NCBI GenBank assembly: GCA_049515555.1
Contig: JBEKTY010000012.1
Coordinates: 1-64,000 of the forward strand
DNA length: 64,000 bases
Origin: JBEKTY01 sp049515555
GTDB taxonomy: Bacteria; Planctomycetota; Planctomycetia; Pirellulales; Thermoguttaceae
Direction: 5' to 3'
Positions 52,477-61,775 of this stretch are shown piece by piece (within the stretch, counting starts at the first letter, position 1; each line of letters begins with the position of its first letter). The notes under the pieces are model-generated. The model was not told the DNA's origin. It worked only from the letters and a program-made list of their open reading frames with translations, and did no database searches. Made by a program: the position numbers and the translations under genes.

Positions 52477-53736
52477 ATGAGCAGGAAATGTTTGACCATG
52501 GGCGGTGCGATTCTGGCCGCGGCGCTGGTTGGGGTCCCCGCGTCGCGCTCCAGCGAGGCGGGCGGCGGTGCGAGCTGGCCCGAGTTCCACGGGCCGGACC
52601 GGAGCAACGTCTCTACCGAGCGGGGGCTGCTGAAGAAATGGCCCGCGGGCGGCCCGCGGCTGATCTGGAAGTATTCGCAGTGCGGCGCGGGGTACTCGGG
52701 GGTGGCGATTGCCGAGGGGATGATCTTCACCGCCGGCGACTTCGACGACCAGGAGCGGCTCCTGACGCTGGACCTGAATGGCAAACTACTGTGGCAAGCG
52801 GCCAATGGGCCACCGTGGCGGGGGTCGTCGCCCGGCTCGCGGACCACGCCCACCTACCACGCCGGCGCGCTATATCACCTGAATCCCACCGGACGGCTGG
52901 CCTCTTACGAGGCGCGATCGGGCAAGCCCCGCTGGGCCGTGGATCTGAAAGCCGAGTTCGACGCCGACTACGGCGTGTGGGCCCTGGCCGAAAACGTGAT
53001 CGTCGAAGACGGCAAGGTGCTGTGCATGCCCGGCGGGCCCAAAGGTCGCGTCGTGGCCCTGGATCAAGACACGGGCAAAACCGTCTGGGCCAATACCGAG
53101 ATCGAGCATCCGGCGGCCTACTGCTCGCCGGTGGTCGTTACGCACGGCGGCGTGCGGCAGTTGATCACCTTGACCCAGAAGTCGCTCTTGGGCGTGGATG
53201 TCCAGAGCGGCAAGCTCCTGTGGTCGGCCCCCTTCGTCCCGAAGTCGCCGCAAAATGCCCTCACCCCCGTCTTTCGCGACGGATACGTGTTCGTCGCCTG
53301 CGGTCACTCCACCGGCGGCAGTTTGTTCAAGATCGACATGGAATCGCGGACCGCCAAGCTCGTCTGGCACCGGGAAGACCTGGATAACTGCCATGGCGGC
53401 GCGCTCCTGCTGGGGGGGAATCTATATGGCTGCGGCTGCCGGCTGGGCGGCCGGAACTTCTACTGCGTCGACTTCCTCACCGGCCAGACCAAAAAATTGG
53501 ACAAGACGCTGGGCAAGGTCGGCATCACCTACGCCGACGGCATGATCTACAGCCTCAACCACCAGGGCACCATGTCGCTGCTGGCCGTCACGCCGGAGGG
53601 GTTCGACATCGTCAGCCAGTTCAGCCTGGGCAAACGGCCGGCCAATACGTACCTCGCCCATCCCGTGATTTGCGGCGGACGACTGTACCTCCGCTGCGAC
53701 GAGCAACTGTTCGCCTACGACGTTCGCTCACAGTGA
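52477..53736 (+). CDS. PQQ-like beta-propeller repeat protein
   Basis: A 419-aa protein from the ATG with GGGAGGATCGA upstream; a longer in-frame start is weaker. Signal peptide SRKCLTMGGAILAAALVGVPASRS. The mature protein starts WPEFHGPDRSNVSTERGLLKKWP, a segment seen on many planctomycete outer-membrane-biogenesis/PQQ-like proteins. It has repeated blades such as LLTLDLNGKLLWQ, KPRWAVDLKAEF, GRVVALDQDTGKTVWAN, LGVDVQSGKLLWS and SLFKIDMES. No PQQ-binding catalytic Asp/Glu set was identified, so a structural or binding role is more likely than dehydrogenase activity. Confidence 0.88.
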   Translation: MSRKCLTMGGAILAAALVGVPASRSSEAGGGASWPEFHGPDRSNVSTERGLLKKWPAGGPRLIWKYSQCGAGYSGVAIAEGMIFTAGDFDDQERLLTLDLNGKLLWQAANGPPWRGSSPGSRTTPTYHAGALYHLNPTGRLASYEARSGKPRWAVDLKAEFDADYGVWALAENVIVEDGKVLCMPGGPKGRVVALDQDTGKTVWANTEIEHPAAYCSPVVVTHGGVRQLITLTQKSLLGVDVQSGKLLWSAPFVPKSPQNALTPVFRDGYVFVACGHSTGGSLFKIDMESRTAKLVWHREDLDNCHGGALLLGGNLYGCGCRLGGRNFYCVDFLTGQTKKLDKTLGKVGITYADGMIYSLNHQGTMSLLAVTPEGFDIVSQFSLGKRPANTYLAHPVICGGRLYLRCDEQLFAYDVRSQ

Positions 53737-53800
53737 ACCGCCCGAGCGGCGGGAAGCACGCGCGCCAGCATCGCGGTGCGGTCGATTGCAATCAGGACGA

Positions 53801-53829
53801 GGTCCGAAGTTCGACTCTTCGTGCGCCCA
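53801..53829 (+). other. tRNA 3'-end fragment (T-arm and acceptor strand)
   Basis: GGTC then CGAAG-TTCGACT-CTTCG forms a perfect T-stem and loop (53805-53821). TGCGCCC and A follow, matching a 3' acceptor strand and discriminator. The expected 5' strand GGGCGCA, D-arm and anticodon arm are not found upstream, so this is a partial tRNA relic, not a gene. Such ends can remain after integration or recombination at a tRNA. Confidence 0.5.
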
Positions 53830-54025
53830 TTAGTTCTAAGTCCCGCCGAATCCTGGAGTTAGGATACCTGCCGGGCAAACCGTCGGTCGGGACCAGTCCG
53901 CTTGACAATGGAGGTGACCAAGGGTAAGTTAGGTGGGGTTGCGACCTCACCACTAGGCGGGTACTGTTCCGAGCGGCAAGAAGATGCCGCCGTCATAGCT
54001 GCTTGTCAGTCAGGAACGATCGACG

Positions 54026-57000
54026 ATGAGCGCGTCACTCGCTGGTCCGCACCGTTTTCGCCGCGGGAAGCGAGGGTTTACCTTCAACAGGACTTTGCAA
54101 GCAGAATCGTTGGAGACGAGGTTGCTCCTGAGCGGGAGCAGTGTTCCTCGCCCGACCGATTTGTTAACTACGGCGGCCTTGATCTCCGCTGCGGCGAGCG
54201 TCAAGCCGGTATTGACCAAGATTACGGTCAGCCCGGCCGGCGCGAGTGTAGACTGCTACGCAGCGCAGCAATTTACCGCCGTGGGCCTGGACCAGTTCGG
54301 CAGCCCTTTGGCGACGCAGCCGACTTTCACCTGGAAGGTCAGCGCGGGCGAGATCACGTCCGCGGGCCTGTTCACCCCTTCCGCCCGAGTGGGCAGCGTC
54401 ACGATCACGGCGGCCAGCGGCTCGATTCGCGGCAGCACCGTGGCGAGCGTCTTCGATTGCCCGCCCACGGTAGCGACGGAGCCCAGTGTAACGCTCAACC
54501 CCGCGACGGGCAAGACGGCCGCGCTCTCCGTTTTAGGCGCGTGCGACGGCGGCGAGGCCAAGCTCCGCTACACGTGGGCGGTAACCACGCACCCGAAGGG
54601 CGCGCCGGCCGCGAAGTTCAGCGCCAACGGCAGCAACGCCGCCAAGAATAGCACGGTCACCTTCGGCGCGGCGGGCAGCTACGTCTTGGACGTAACGATC
54701 ACCGACGTCCTAGGTTTCTCAACCACAAACAGCGTCCCGGTCGTGGTCCGGCCGATGGTCGCCAAGATTGCCGTCCATCCGGCCACGGCAACCGTGGAGA
54801 GCCTTGGGATCCAGCGGTTCATCGCCCGTTGCAGCGACCAGTTCGGCAAGTCTTTTGTGCCTCCAGCCGGCGTGGTATGGAGCGCCACCGGGGGCGGCAT
54901 TACTCCCGCCGGCGTGTTTACGGCGCCCGGTCCGTCCTGCAAGGTCACCGTCACGGCGGCCTGTGGGCCGGTCGTGGGCAGTACCTCGGTGACCGTGGTC
55001 AACCACAAGCCGGGCATAGCTAAGGCGGCCAGCGCCAGCCCCGCTGCGGTTACCACCGGCACGACGACCACGCTTTCCGTCCTGGGGAAGGACGACGCCG
55101 GCGAGGCCAACCTGACTTACACCTGGACCACCGCGGCGCTGCCCAGCGGTGCGCGGGCCCCCGTGTTCAGCCCCAACGGCACCAACGCTGCCAAGAACAC
55201 CACGCTGACCTTCCACACGATCGGGTCCTATTCCTTTACGGCGACGATTACCGACGCCGGGGGCCTGTCGGTCACGAGCGGCGTTGTTAAGGTCACCGTC
55301 AGCCCGGCCTTTACGAGTATTTCGGTGAGCCCGGCCGCGGTGAGGGTGGACTTCTATTCAACGCAGCCGTTTTCCGCCATGGCTCGAGACCAGTTTGGCA
55401 GCCCCATGGCCGCGCAACCGACTTTCTCGTGGATGCCGCCAAGCGCCGGCAAGATTACGCCCACGGGCCCGTCCACCGGTCTCTTCACCCCTGCCACCAG
55501 ACTGGGTAACGTCACGATCACTGCGGCGTGCGGTTCGATCCGCGGCACGGCCACGGCGACGGTATTTGACGATGCACCCACCGTGGCGACGCCGGCCTAC
55601 GCGACTCCCAGTCCCGTGACCGGCACGACGACGGGGCTGTCCGTTTTGGGAGCGGACGACGGCGGGGAGCCCAATTTGACCTACGCGTGGACCACCACCA
55701 AGTTACCCACCGGCGCGCCGGCCCCAAAGTTCAGCGCGAGCGGCAGCAACGCCGCGAAGAACACTACGGTTACCTTTCGCGCCCTGGGGTTATACTCCTT
55801 TACCGCGACGATCACCGACGCCTGGGGCCTATCGGTGACCAGTACCGCTCAGGTGACCGTTGCCCAGGGATTGACAAGCATCTCGGTCAGCCCGACCACG
55901 GTGAACGTGGACCTGTATACGACGCAGCAGTTTACCGCTGTGGGCCGGGACCAATTTGGCAGCCTCATGGCCGTGCCACCCGGTTTTGCGTGGACGGCAA
56001 GTTCGGGCACGATGTCCCCGAGTCCGTCCACGGGCCCGTCAACATTTTACCCGCAAACGCCCGGCAGCGTCACGATTACGGCGGCCAGCGGATCGATTCA
56101 AGGCACGGCCACGGCGTCGGTATTCGACGCTGCGCCCACGGTGGTGACGCCCGCCTACGCGGCTCCCAACCCCGTAACCGGCACAACGACCACGCTGGCC
56201 GTCGTGGCGACAGGCGATGGAGACAAGCCCAACCTGACTTACACCTGGTCGGCCAGCGTGCCCAGTGGTGTGCCGGACCCCGCGTTCAGCCCCAACGGCA
56301 CCAGCGCCGCGGCGAACACGACGGTCACCTTGCGCGGGCTGGGGTTGTATTCCTTTACCGTGACCATCACCGACGCCTGGGGCCAGTCGGTGACCAGTAC
56401 CGCCCAGGTGACGGTTGTCCAGGGATTGACCAGCATCACGGTCAGCCCGGCGACCGCCGTCGTGATAGGCCTCTCGACGCAGCAATACGCTGCCGTGGGC
56501 TACGACCAGTTCGGCGGCACCATGTCGCCCGAGCCGACTTTCACCTGGACCGTCACCGCCGGCACGAACGCCGCCGCCGGCACGATAGCCGGCGGCCTGT
56601 TTACGGCTCCCGCTTCGCCGGGCACCGTCATCATCAGCGCTGAGAGCGGTTACGTCCAAGGCACGGCACAGGCGACGGTCACGCCCTTCCTGAATCTCCA
56701 GGACCCCAGTTTGCGAACCCTGACGAGCAGCCTGTTCGCCCGCGACGGCCAGATCAACCGCGCCGACATGATCCAGATACTGGAGAGTGTTGTCGCGGAG
56801 GGCAGCGTGGTCAGCACCGCCGACTTCAGCGATCTACAAACGATCGTGAGCAATGCCTCGGCGCTCCGCATGCCCGGCTACGTCGAGGCGCTGGCCAGCG
56901 ATATAGTCGACGGCAACCCCGCCAACGCCCACTACCAGGGTCAAGCGCTGGGCAACCTGTATGCCGGCGACGCGGCATCGAATCTCACCGAGCTGGTGGA

Positions 57001-58186
57001 CAAGTGGTTCCTGGGCATGGACCATCCCGCGACGTCGTACACGTATCAGACTTGTGCCGGCTCGTTGTTCGGCACGGGCGGGCCCCAATACACCGACATG
57101 CAGCAAGGCCTGCTTGGCGACTGCTATTTCGTCTCCGCCTTGGGATCGATTGCCACGGGCAACCCGGCCGCCATCAAGAACATGTTCGTCGATAATGGCG
57201 TCACCGGGAAGACCGGGCTCCACTCCTGGACGGTCCGCTTCTACACCCACGATTCGGCCAACGACACTTATACGCCGGACTACGTGACGGTCGACTCCAT
57301 GCTGCCCGTCCTTTCCGATAACGGCTGGATCATCTTGGCCTATTCGGGCATGGGCGACTTTCCCACCGATCCCAATAACGTATTGTGGATCGCGCTGGCG
57401 GAGAAGGCCTATGCCCAGTGGTGCGATACCGGTTATGCCAGCATGGGAAATGGCGGTACGCCGGATGTCGTCGATGCTGCGGTGCTGGGCCGCGGCACCC
57501 CGATCTACAGCAATGCGGGCACCGTCTGGTTGGGCGGTCTTACCGAATCGATTCTGATCAACGCCATGCAGACTAACCAGGCGGTCTCAGCCGCCATCGT
57601 TTCCCCCCAAGATACGAACCTGGGGCTGGTGGGGGATCACTACTACAGCGTAGCCGCGTACGACGGCACCAGCGGCCTCTTCACCCTATGCAACCCCTTT
57701 GGCCCCAAGTATGGCTATTCGCCCGGCACGACTTTCGAATGTTTTCTTACCTGGGACGAGGTGAATGTGGATGTGGCCGGCTTCGCCGTGGCGGACCCCT
57801 GGCCCACGCCGCCGGTGATTTCTTCGCCGGCACCGGCGGCGGACGCTTCGCATGTCTCTCTCCAGATCGTGCCGGCCTTGGGTAGCCCGAGTATCGCCGC
57901 GTCCAAGCAAATTGTAGGGTGGGACAAGCCCGGCGCAGTCCCACCGAGATTACAGGCAATTCATGGTGGGACCGCGCTGCGCTTGTCCCACCCTACAACG
58001 TCGAAGCCGGGCGGCGCCGAATCGCGCGCTGCCCTGGCGTGGTTCACGTCGCCGGGAAGCGATTGGCAGTGGCCGGGTTCCGACCGTAGCGGCGTTTCGC
58101 CCCAACCGTCTTCCGAGCTGACGCCGGCCCTGGTGGATTCGGTACTCCGTCTGGCGGCCAGTCGCCACGGGGGATACCTGTCGTAA
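54026..58186 (+). CDS. LEPR-XLL surface protein with Ig-like repeats and a C-terminal calpain-like cysteine protease domain
   Basis: A 1386-aa protein. The N-terminus has a basic stretch and the motif LQAESLETRLLLSG, matching LEPR-XLL. Tandem Ig-like repeats follow (about residues 60-880). Each has ITVSPA...QQFTAVGxDQFGSPMA..PTFTW and GLFTPA..GxVTITAASGSIxGTATA, alternating with PVTGTTT-LSVLGxDDGGEPNLTYTW units. From about residue 1010 comes a calpain-type (C2) domain: QGLLGDCYFVSALGSIA with catalytic Cys1033, GDHYYSVAAYD with His1205 and LCNPFGPKYG with Asn1223. A tail crosses a family F palindrome (57913-57997). It is probably a surface-exposed thiol protease. Weak promoter context; a tRNA fragment lies upstream. 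Confidence 0.88.
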   Translation: MSASLAGPHRFRRGKRGFTFNRTLQAESLETRLLLSGSSVPRPTDLLTTAALISAAASVKPVLTKITVSPAGASVDCYAAQQFTAVGLDQFGSPLATQPTFTWKVSAGEITSAGLFTPSARVGSVTITAASGSIRGSTVASVFDCPPTVATEPSVTLNPATGKTAALSVLGACDGGEAKLRYTWAVTTHPKGAPAAKFSANGSNAAKNSTVTFGAAGSYVLDVTITDVLGFSTTNSVPVVVRPMVAKIAVHPATATVESLGIQRFIARCSDQFGKSFVPPAGVVWSATGGGITPAGVFTAPGPSCKVTVTAACGPVVGSTSVTVVNHKPGIAKAASASPAAVTTGTTTTLSVLGKDDAGEANLTYTWTTAALPSGARAPVFSPNGTNAAKNTTLTFHTIGSYSFTATITDAGGLSVTSGVVKVTVSPAFTSISVSPAAVRVDFYSTQPFSAMARDQFGSPMAAQPTFSWMPPSAGKITPTGPSTGLFTPATRLGNVTITAACGSIRGTATATVFDDAPTVATPAYATPSPVTGTTTGLSVLGADDGGEPNLTYAWTTTKLPTGAPAPKFSASGSNAAKNTTVTFRALGLYSFTATITDAWGLSVTSTAQVTVAQGLTSISVSPTTVNVDLYTTQQFTAVGRDQFGSLMAVPPGFAWTASSGTMSPSPSTGPSTFYPQTPGSVTITAASGSIQGTATASVFDAAPTVVTPAYAAPNPVTGTTTTLAVVATGDGDKPNLTYTWSASVPSGVPDPAFSPNGTSAAANTTVTLRGLGLYSFTVTITDAWGQSVTSTAQVTVVQGLTSITVSPATAVVIGLSTQQYAAVGYDQFGGTMSPEPTFTWTVTAGTNAAAGTIAGGLFTAPASPGTVIISAESGYVQGTAQATVTPFLNLQDPSLRTLTSSLFARDGQINRADMIQILESVVAEGSVVSTADFSDLQTIVSNASALRMPGYVEALASDIVDGNPANAHYQGQALGNLYAGDAASNLTELVDKWFLGMDHPATSYTYQTCAGSLFGTGGPQYTDMQQGLLGDCYFVSALGSIATGNPAAIKNMFVDNGVTGKTGLHSWTVRFYTHDSANDTYTPDYVTVDSMLPVLSDNGWIILAYSGMGDFPTDPNNVLWIALAEKAYAQWCDTGYASMGNGGTPDVVDAAVLGRGTPIYSNAGTVWLGGLTESILINAMQTNQAVSAAIVSPQDTNLGLVGDHYYSVAAYDGTSGLFTLCNPFGPKYGYSPGTTFECFLTWDEVNVDVAGFAVADPWPTPPVISSPAPAADASHVSLQIVPALGSPSIAASKQIVGWDKPGAVPPRLQAIHGGTALRLSHPTTSKPGGAESRAALAWFTSPGSDWQWPGSDRSGVSPQPSSELTPALVDSVLRLAASRHGGYLS
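57913..57997. repeat. Family F inverted repeat inside the calpain-like gene
   Basis: TGTAGGGTGGGACAAGCCCGGCG and the mirrored CGCTGCGCTTGTCCCACCCTACA flank a short spacer. It is translated in frame after the protease domain, giving IVGWDKPGAVPPRL...LRLSHPTT. Confidence 0.85.
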
Positions 58187-58271
58187 ATTATTGAAGCGGG
58201 AATCGGCCGCGTGGACCTTCGTTCGGGAAGGTCGCTTTTTCGCAACGCGCCGCTTACCAAAGGGTCTTTCC

Positions 58272-60365
58272 ATGTTGTACCGGCCAAAGCGGGATGTTCG
58301 ATACTCGCTGTCTGTGTTGATCGGCCTGCTGGCCTGGGGCGTGGAATCGCCGGGCGAGGAGCTGCTGCTCCGCATCGATCCCGGGCTGGCCGTCTCGCAG
58401 GTCGAGGCCCGGGATGCCAAGCTGTCGGTTCGCGGCCGGGCCCTGGAGGTCGCCACGGGACACAAAGACCAGTGGCCGGGGATCACGCTCCGCGCCCCCC
58501 GCGGCCGCTGGGACCTCTCGGCCTGCGAGCGCGTGGCGATCGACGTCGAGAATGTCGGCCGCGGGCCGGTCGAGGTCGCCTTGCGCGTAGACAACCCCGG
58601 GGCCGACGGCGTCGCGGGCTGCCTGACGGGCCAAGTCCGCTTGCAGCCCGCCGAGAAAAAGACCCTAAGCGTGGTGCTGGCCCGCAAAATGCCCGAGGCA
58701 CTGCGGGGCAAACTGTTCGGCATGCGCGGCTTCCCGGGCGGATGGAGCGCTGACGGCGGCATCGACCCGGCCAACGTCGATAAGCTGCTGATCTTCGTCC
58801 CGCGTCCCAAGGCCGATCACCGCTTTCTCGTGAGCAACGTGCGGGCCGGCGGCGTGTATCGCGAGTCGGCGCCGGCCGAGGCCGCAAGGCTGTTTCCCCT
58901 GATCGACGCCTTCGGGCAGTACGTGCATAAGGACTGGCCGGGCAAGATCCACACGGCCGCCGACTTCGCCGCCCGAAAGCAGGCCGAAGCCGAGGACCTG
59001 GCCGGCCACCCCGCGCCGGACGGCTGGAATCAGTACGGCGGCTGGCAGGCCGGGCCGCAACTGGCGGCCTCGGGCCGCTTCCGCGTCGAGAAGCGCGACG
59101 GGAAGTGGTGGCTCGTGGACCCCGAGGGCCGGCTGTTCTGGTCGCACGGCATCGACTGCGTGCGGATGGAGAACGCCACGCCCACCACCGACCGCGAGCA
59201 TTGGTTCGCCGCCCTGCCGGCCAAGAGCGACCCGCTGGGAAGTTTCTACGGCCATGGCAATTGGGCCCCGCACGGCTACTATCAGGGCAAGAGCTACGAG
59301 ACCTTCAACTTCACCGGGGCCAACCTGTGGCGCAAATTCGGCAACGACTGGAATCGGGCCTCGGCCGCCAACGTCCACGTCCGGCTGCGAAGCTGGGGGC
59401 TGAACACGATCGGCAACTGGTCCGACCAGTCGGTCACCGGGCTCCGCAAGACGCCCTACGTGGCCACGGTGCACGTTGGCGGCCGCGTCATCGAGGGCAG
59501 CGCGGGCTACTGGGGAAAATTCTCCGACCCCTTCGACGCGAGTTTCGCCCAGTCGGCCCGCCAGGGGATGGCCACCCAGGGCAGCCGGGCGGTGGGCGAT
59601 CCCTGGTGCCTGGGGTACTTCCTGGGCAACGAGCTGAGCTGGGGCGACGAGACCTCGCTGGCCTCGGCCGCGCTAGCCTCGCCCGCCGACCAGCCGGCCA
59701 AGAAAGAGTTCCTCGCCGACTTGCAGGCCAAGTACGGCCAGATCGAGCGGCTCAACGCCGCCTGGGGCACGCGCCACGCCTCGTGGGCCGCGCTGGCCGA
59801 GGGCCGCACACCGCCCGACGCCAGGAAGGCCCACGACGACCTGGCCGCCTTCTACACCCGCACGGCCGAGCAGTTCTTCCGCGTCTGCCGCCAGGCGGTC
59901 AAGGAAGCCGACCCGCAGGGGCTGTACCTCGGCTGCCGCTTCGCCTGGGCCAACGACCTGGCCGTGCGCGCCTCGGGCAAATACTGCGACGTGATCAGCT
60001 TCAACCGCTACCAGCGGAGCATAGCCGAGTTGCGTCTGCCCCCGGGCATCGACCGGCCGCTGATCATCGGCGAGTTCCATTTCGGGGCCCTCGACCGCGG
60101 CATGTTCCACACGGGCCTGGTCCCCACGGCCAGCCAGCAAGAGCGGGCCGCGGCCTACCAGGAGTATGTCCGCAGCGCCCTGAAGAACCCGCTCCTGGTC
60201 GGCACCCACTGGTTCCAATACGGCGACCAGGCCACCACCGGCCGCGGCGACGGCGAGAACTACCAGATCGGCTTCCTCGACATCTGCGACACGCCCTACC
60301 CCGAAACAATCCAAGCCTGCCGCGCGGTGGGCTACGCACTATATCCTTACCGGGCAGGCAAGTGA
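58272..60365 (+). CDS. GH50-like (beta-agarase-type) glycoside hydrolase
   Basis: A 697-aa protein. The start at 58272 gives LYRPKRDVRYSLSVLIGLLAWGVESPG as a signal-like N-terminus; the frame extends 27 codons upstream without signals. An N-terminal beta-sandwich precedes FGQYVHKDWPGKIHTAADF, GGWQAGPQLAASGRFRVEKRDGKWWLVDPEGRLFWSHGIDC and a TIM barrel. The likely acid/base is E454 in FLGNELSWG and the nucleophile E601 in IIGEFHFGALDRG, as in GH50 and clan GH-A enzymes. It should act on galactan or agar-like or related marine/plant polysaccharides; the substrate is inferred. It lies 85 bases after the calpain-like gene and 73 before the GH26 gene. Confidence 0.75.
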   Translation: MLYRPKRDVRYSLSVLIGLLAWGVESPGEELLLRIDPGLAVSQVEARDAKLSVRGRALEVATGHKDQWPGITLRAPRGRWDLSACERVAIDVENVGRGPVEVALRVDNPGADGVAGCLTGQVRLQPAEKKTLSVVLARKMPEALRGKLFGMRGFPGGWSADGGIDPANVDKLLIFVPRPKADHRFLVSNVRAGGVYRESAPAEAARLFPLIDAFGQYVHKDWPGKIHTAADFAARKQAEAEDLAGHPAPDGWNQYGGWQAGPQLAASGRFRVEKRDGKWWLVDPEGRLFWSHGIDCVRMENATPTTDREHWFAALPAKSDPLGSFYGHGNWAPHGYYQGKSYETFNFTGANLWRKFGNDWNRASAANVHVRLRSWGLNTIGNWSDQSVTGLRKTPYVATVHVGGRVIEGSAGYWGKFSDPFDASFAQSARQGMATQGSRAVGDPWCLGYFLGNELSWGDETSLASAALASPADQPAKKEFLADLQAKYGQIERLNAAWGTRHASWAALAEGRTPPDARKAHDDLAAFYTRTAEQFFRVCRQAVKEADPQGLYLGCRFAWANDLAVRASGKYCDVISFNRYQRSIAELRLPPGIDRPLIIGEFHFGALDRGMFHTGLVPTASQQERAAAYQEYVRSALKNPLLVGTHWFQYGDQATTGRGDGENYQIGFLDICDTPYPETIQACRAVGYALYPYRAGK

Positions 60366-60438
60366 CCTTCGTGTCCGCTCGAGAATAATCGGAACACGAG
60401 ACAGCGCTCCGATCACCCTCACCAAGACGGAGAGACTT

Positions 60439-61491
60439 GTGAGACAACTTCCATTTATCGTCGCCATGCTACTGCTTCTGGGCAGCCCCGCGGCCCACGG
60501 CCTGGAGCCCGCCAATCCCAAGGCCAACGCCCAGGCCCGGGCCATTCTCAACTACCTGGAGGGCCTGCCGCAGCGGGCCGACAAACGCTTGCTCTCCGGG
60601 CAGTTCACCGATGCCGGCCCCACCGCCAAACTTGCGATGTGCGCGGAGGTCCACGAGAAGACGGGCCATTGGCCGGCGATGATCGGCCTGGACTACGCCG
60701 ACTTCGCCAAAGGCGGCCTGGAGTACAAGACCGTCAACCGCGTGGCGATCGAATATGCCAAGCAAGGCGGTCTGGTCACCATCTCCGCGCACCTCTACAA
60801 CCCGGCCAACCCCAAGAGCCGCGGCCCGTGGGAGAAGGGTGGCGACTTGAAACAGATCCTTACGCCCGGCAACGAGGCCCACGACCGCTGGATGAAGGAA
60901 CTCGACATCATGGCCGCCGGGCTGAAGGAGTTACAGGATGCCGGCGTGGTGGTCCTTTGGCGGCCGTTCCACGAGATGAACGGCGACTGGTTCTGGTGGG
61001 GCGCCAAGGAGCCCGACACGTTCATCCGCGTCTGGCGGCACATGTTCGACTACTTCGCCAAGACCAAGGGCCTCGACAACCTGCTGTGGGTCTATTCGCC
61101 CAACCACGGCGACAAGACGGCGGCCTATTATGCCGGCGACCAGTACGTGGACATCGTCGGGCTGGACGCCTACACCGATTTCGTCGATCCGCAGCACATC
61201 CGGGGCTACGACGCCGTGGCCAAGCTGCCCAAGCCCTTTGGCTTTACGGAGTTCGGTCCGCACGGCCCGCACAACCCGCCGGGCAACTACGACTATCCGC
61301 GCTTCCTCGACGGCGTCCAGAAGCACTTCCCCAAGACGACCTTCTTCCTTGCCTGGCACTACAAGTGGAGCCTGGGGCGGAACCGCAACGCCAAGCAACT
61401 CCTGGAGCACCCCTGGCTGGTCAACCGCGCGGATCTGCCGGAATGGGCCATGAGCGGTCCCGTCAGGCCGTTGCCGAGCGACAGGGGCTAG
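60439..61491 (+). CDS. Glycoside hydrolase family 26 (endo-beta-mannanase-like)
   Basis: A 350-aa protein from GTG 60439 with ACGGAGAGA upstream. Signal peptide RQLPFIVAMLLLLGSPAAHG. The barrel has LLSGQFTD, PAMIGLDYADF, GLVTISAHLYNP, VLWRPFHEMNGDWFWWG with acid/base E179, LLWVYSPNHGD, YVDIVGLDAYTDF and GFTEFGPHGPH with nucleophile E271. These are the GH26 motifs of beta-1,4-mannanases. It follows the GH50-like gene and probably shares its transcript. Confidence 0.9.
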   Translation: MRQLPFIVAMLLLLGSPAAHGLEPANPKANAQARAILNYLEGLPQRADKRLLSGQFTDAGPTAKLAMCAEVHEKTGHWPAMIGLDYADFAKGGLEYKTVNRVAIEYAKQGGLVTISAHLYNPANPKSRGPWEKGGDLKQILTPGNEAHDRWMKELDIMAAGLKELQDAGVVVLWRPFHEMNGDWFWWGAKEPDTFIRVWRHMFDYFAKTKGLDNLLWVYSPNHGDKTAAYYAGDQYVDIVGLDAYTDFVDPQHIRGYDAVAKLPKPFGFTEFGPHGPHNPPGNYDYPRFLDGVQKHFPKTTFFLAWHYKWSLGRNRNAKQLLEHPWLVNRADLPEWAMSGPVRPLPSDRG

Positions 61492-61775
61492 CCAGCGCCG
61501 GGGGCTTGGCAATGGAGATAGAGTCTGCCCGGGACGGCCGGCATAGGAGCGGACTATCAACCGGTCACGGGGTCGGCCACATGGCGGGGCCGGGCGATAC
61601 CGCTCCCAGGTGCGTGTCATCAAAGGGTGGTTTTCTGCACTGAATCAGAAACATGGCCGTTCCGACGGCTTTACGGAAAACCTGGGACAACCACACGAAG
61701 AGATACATGATTCTCGAGAAAGCGCGTCGTGTGTCAAACCGAGGCACAATGAGGCGATTTGGCGCACAGGGTCAC

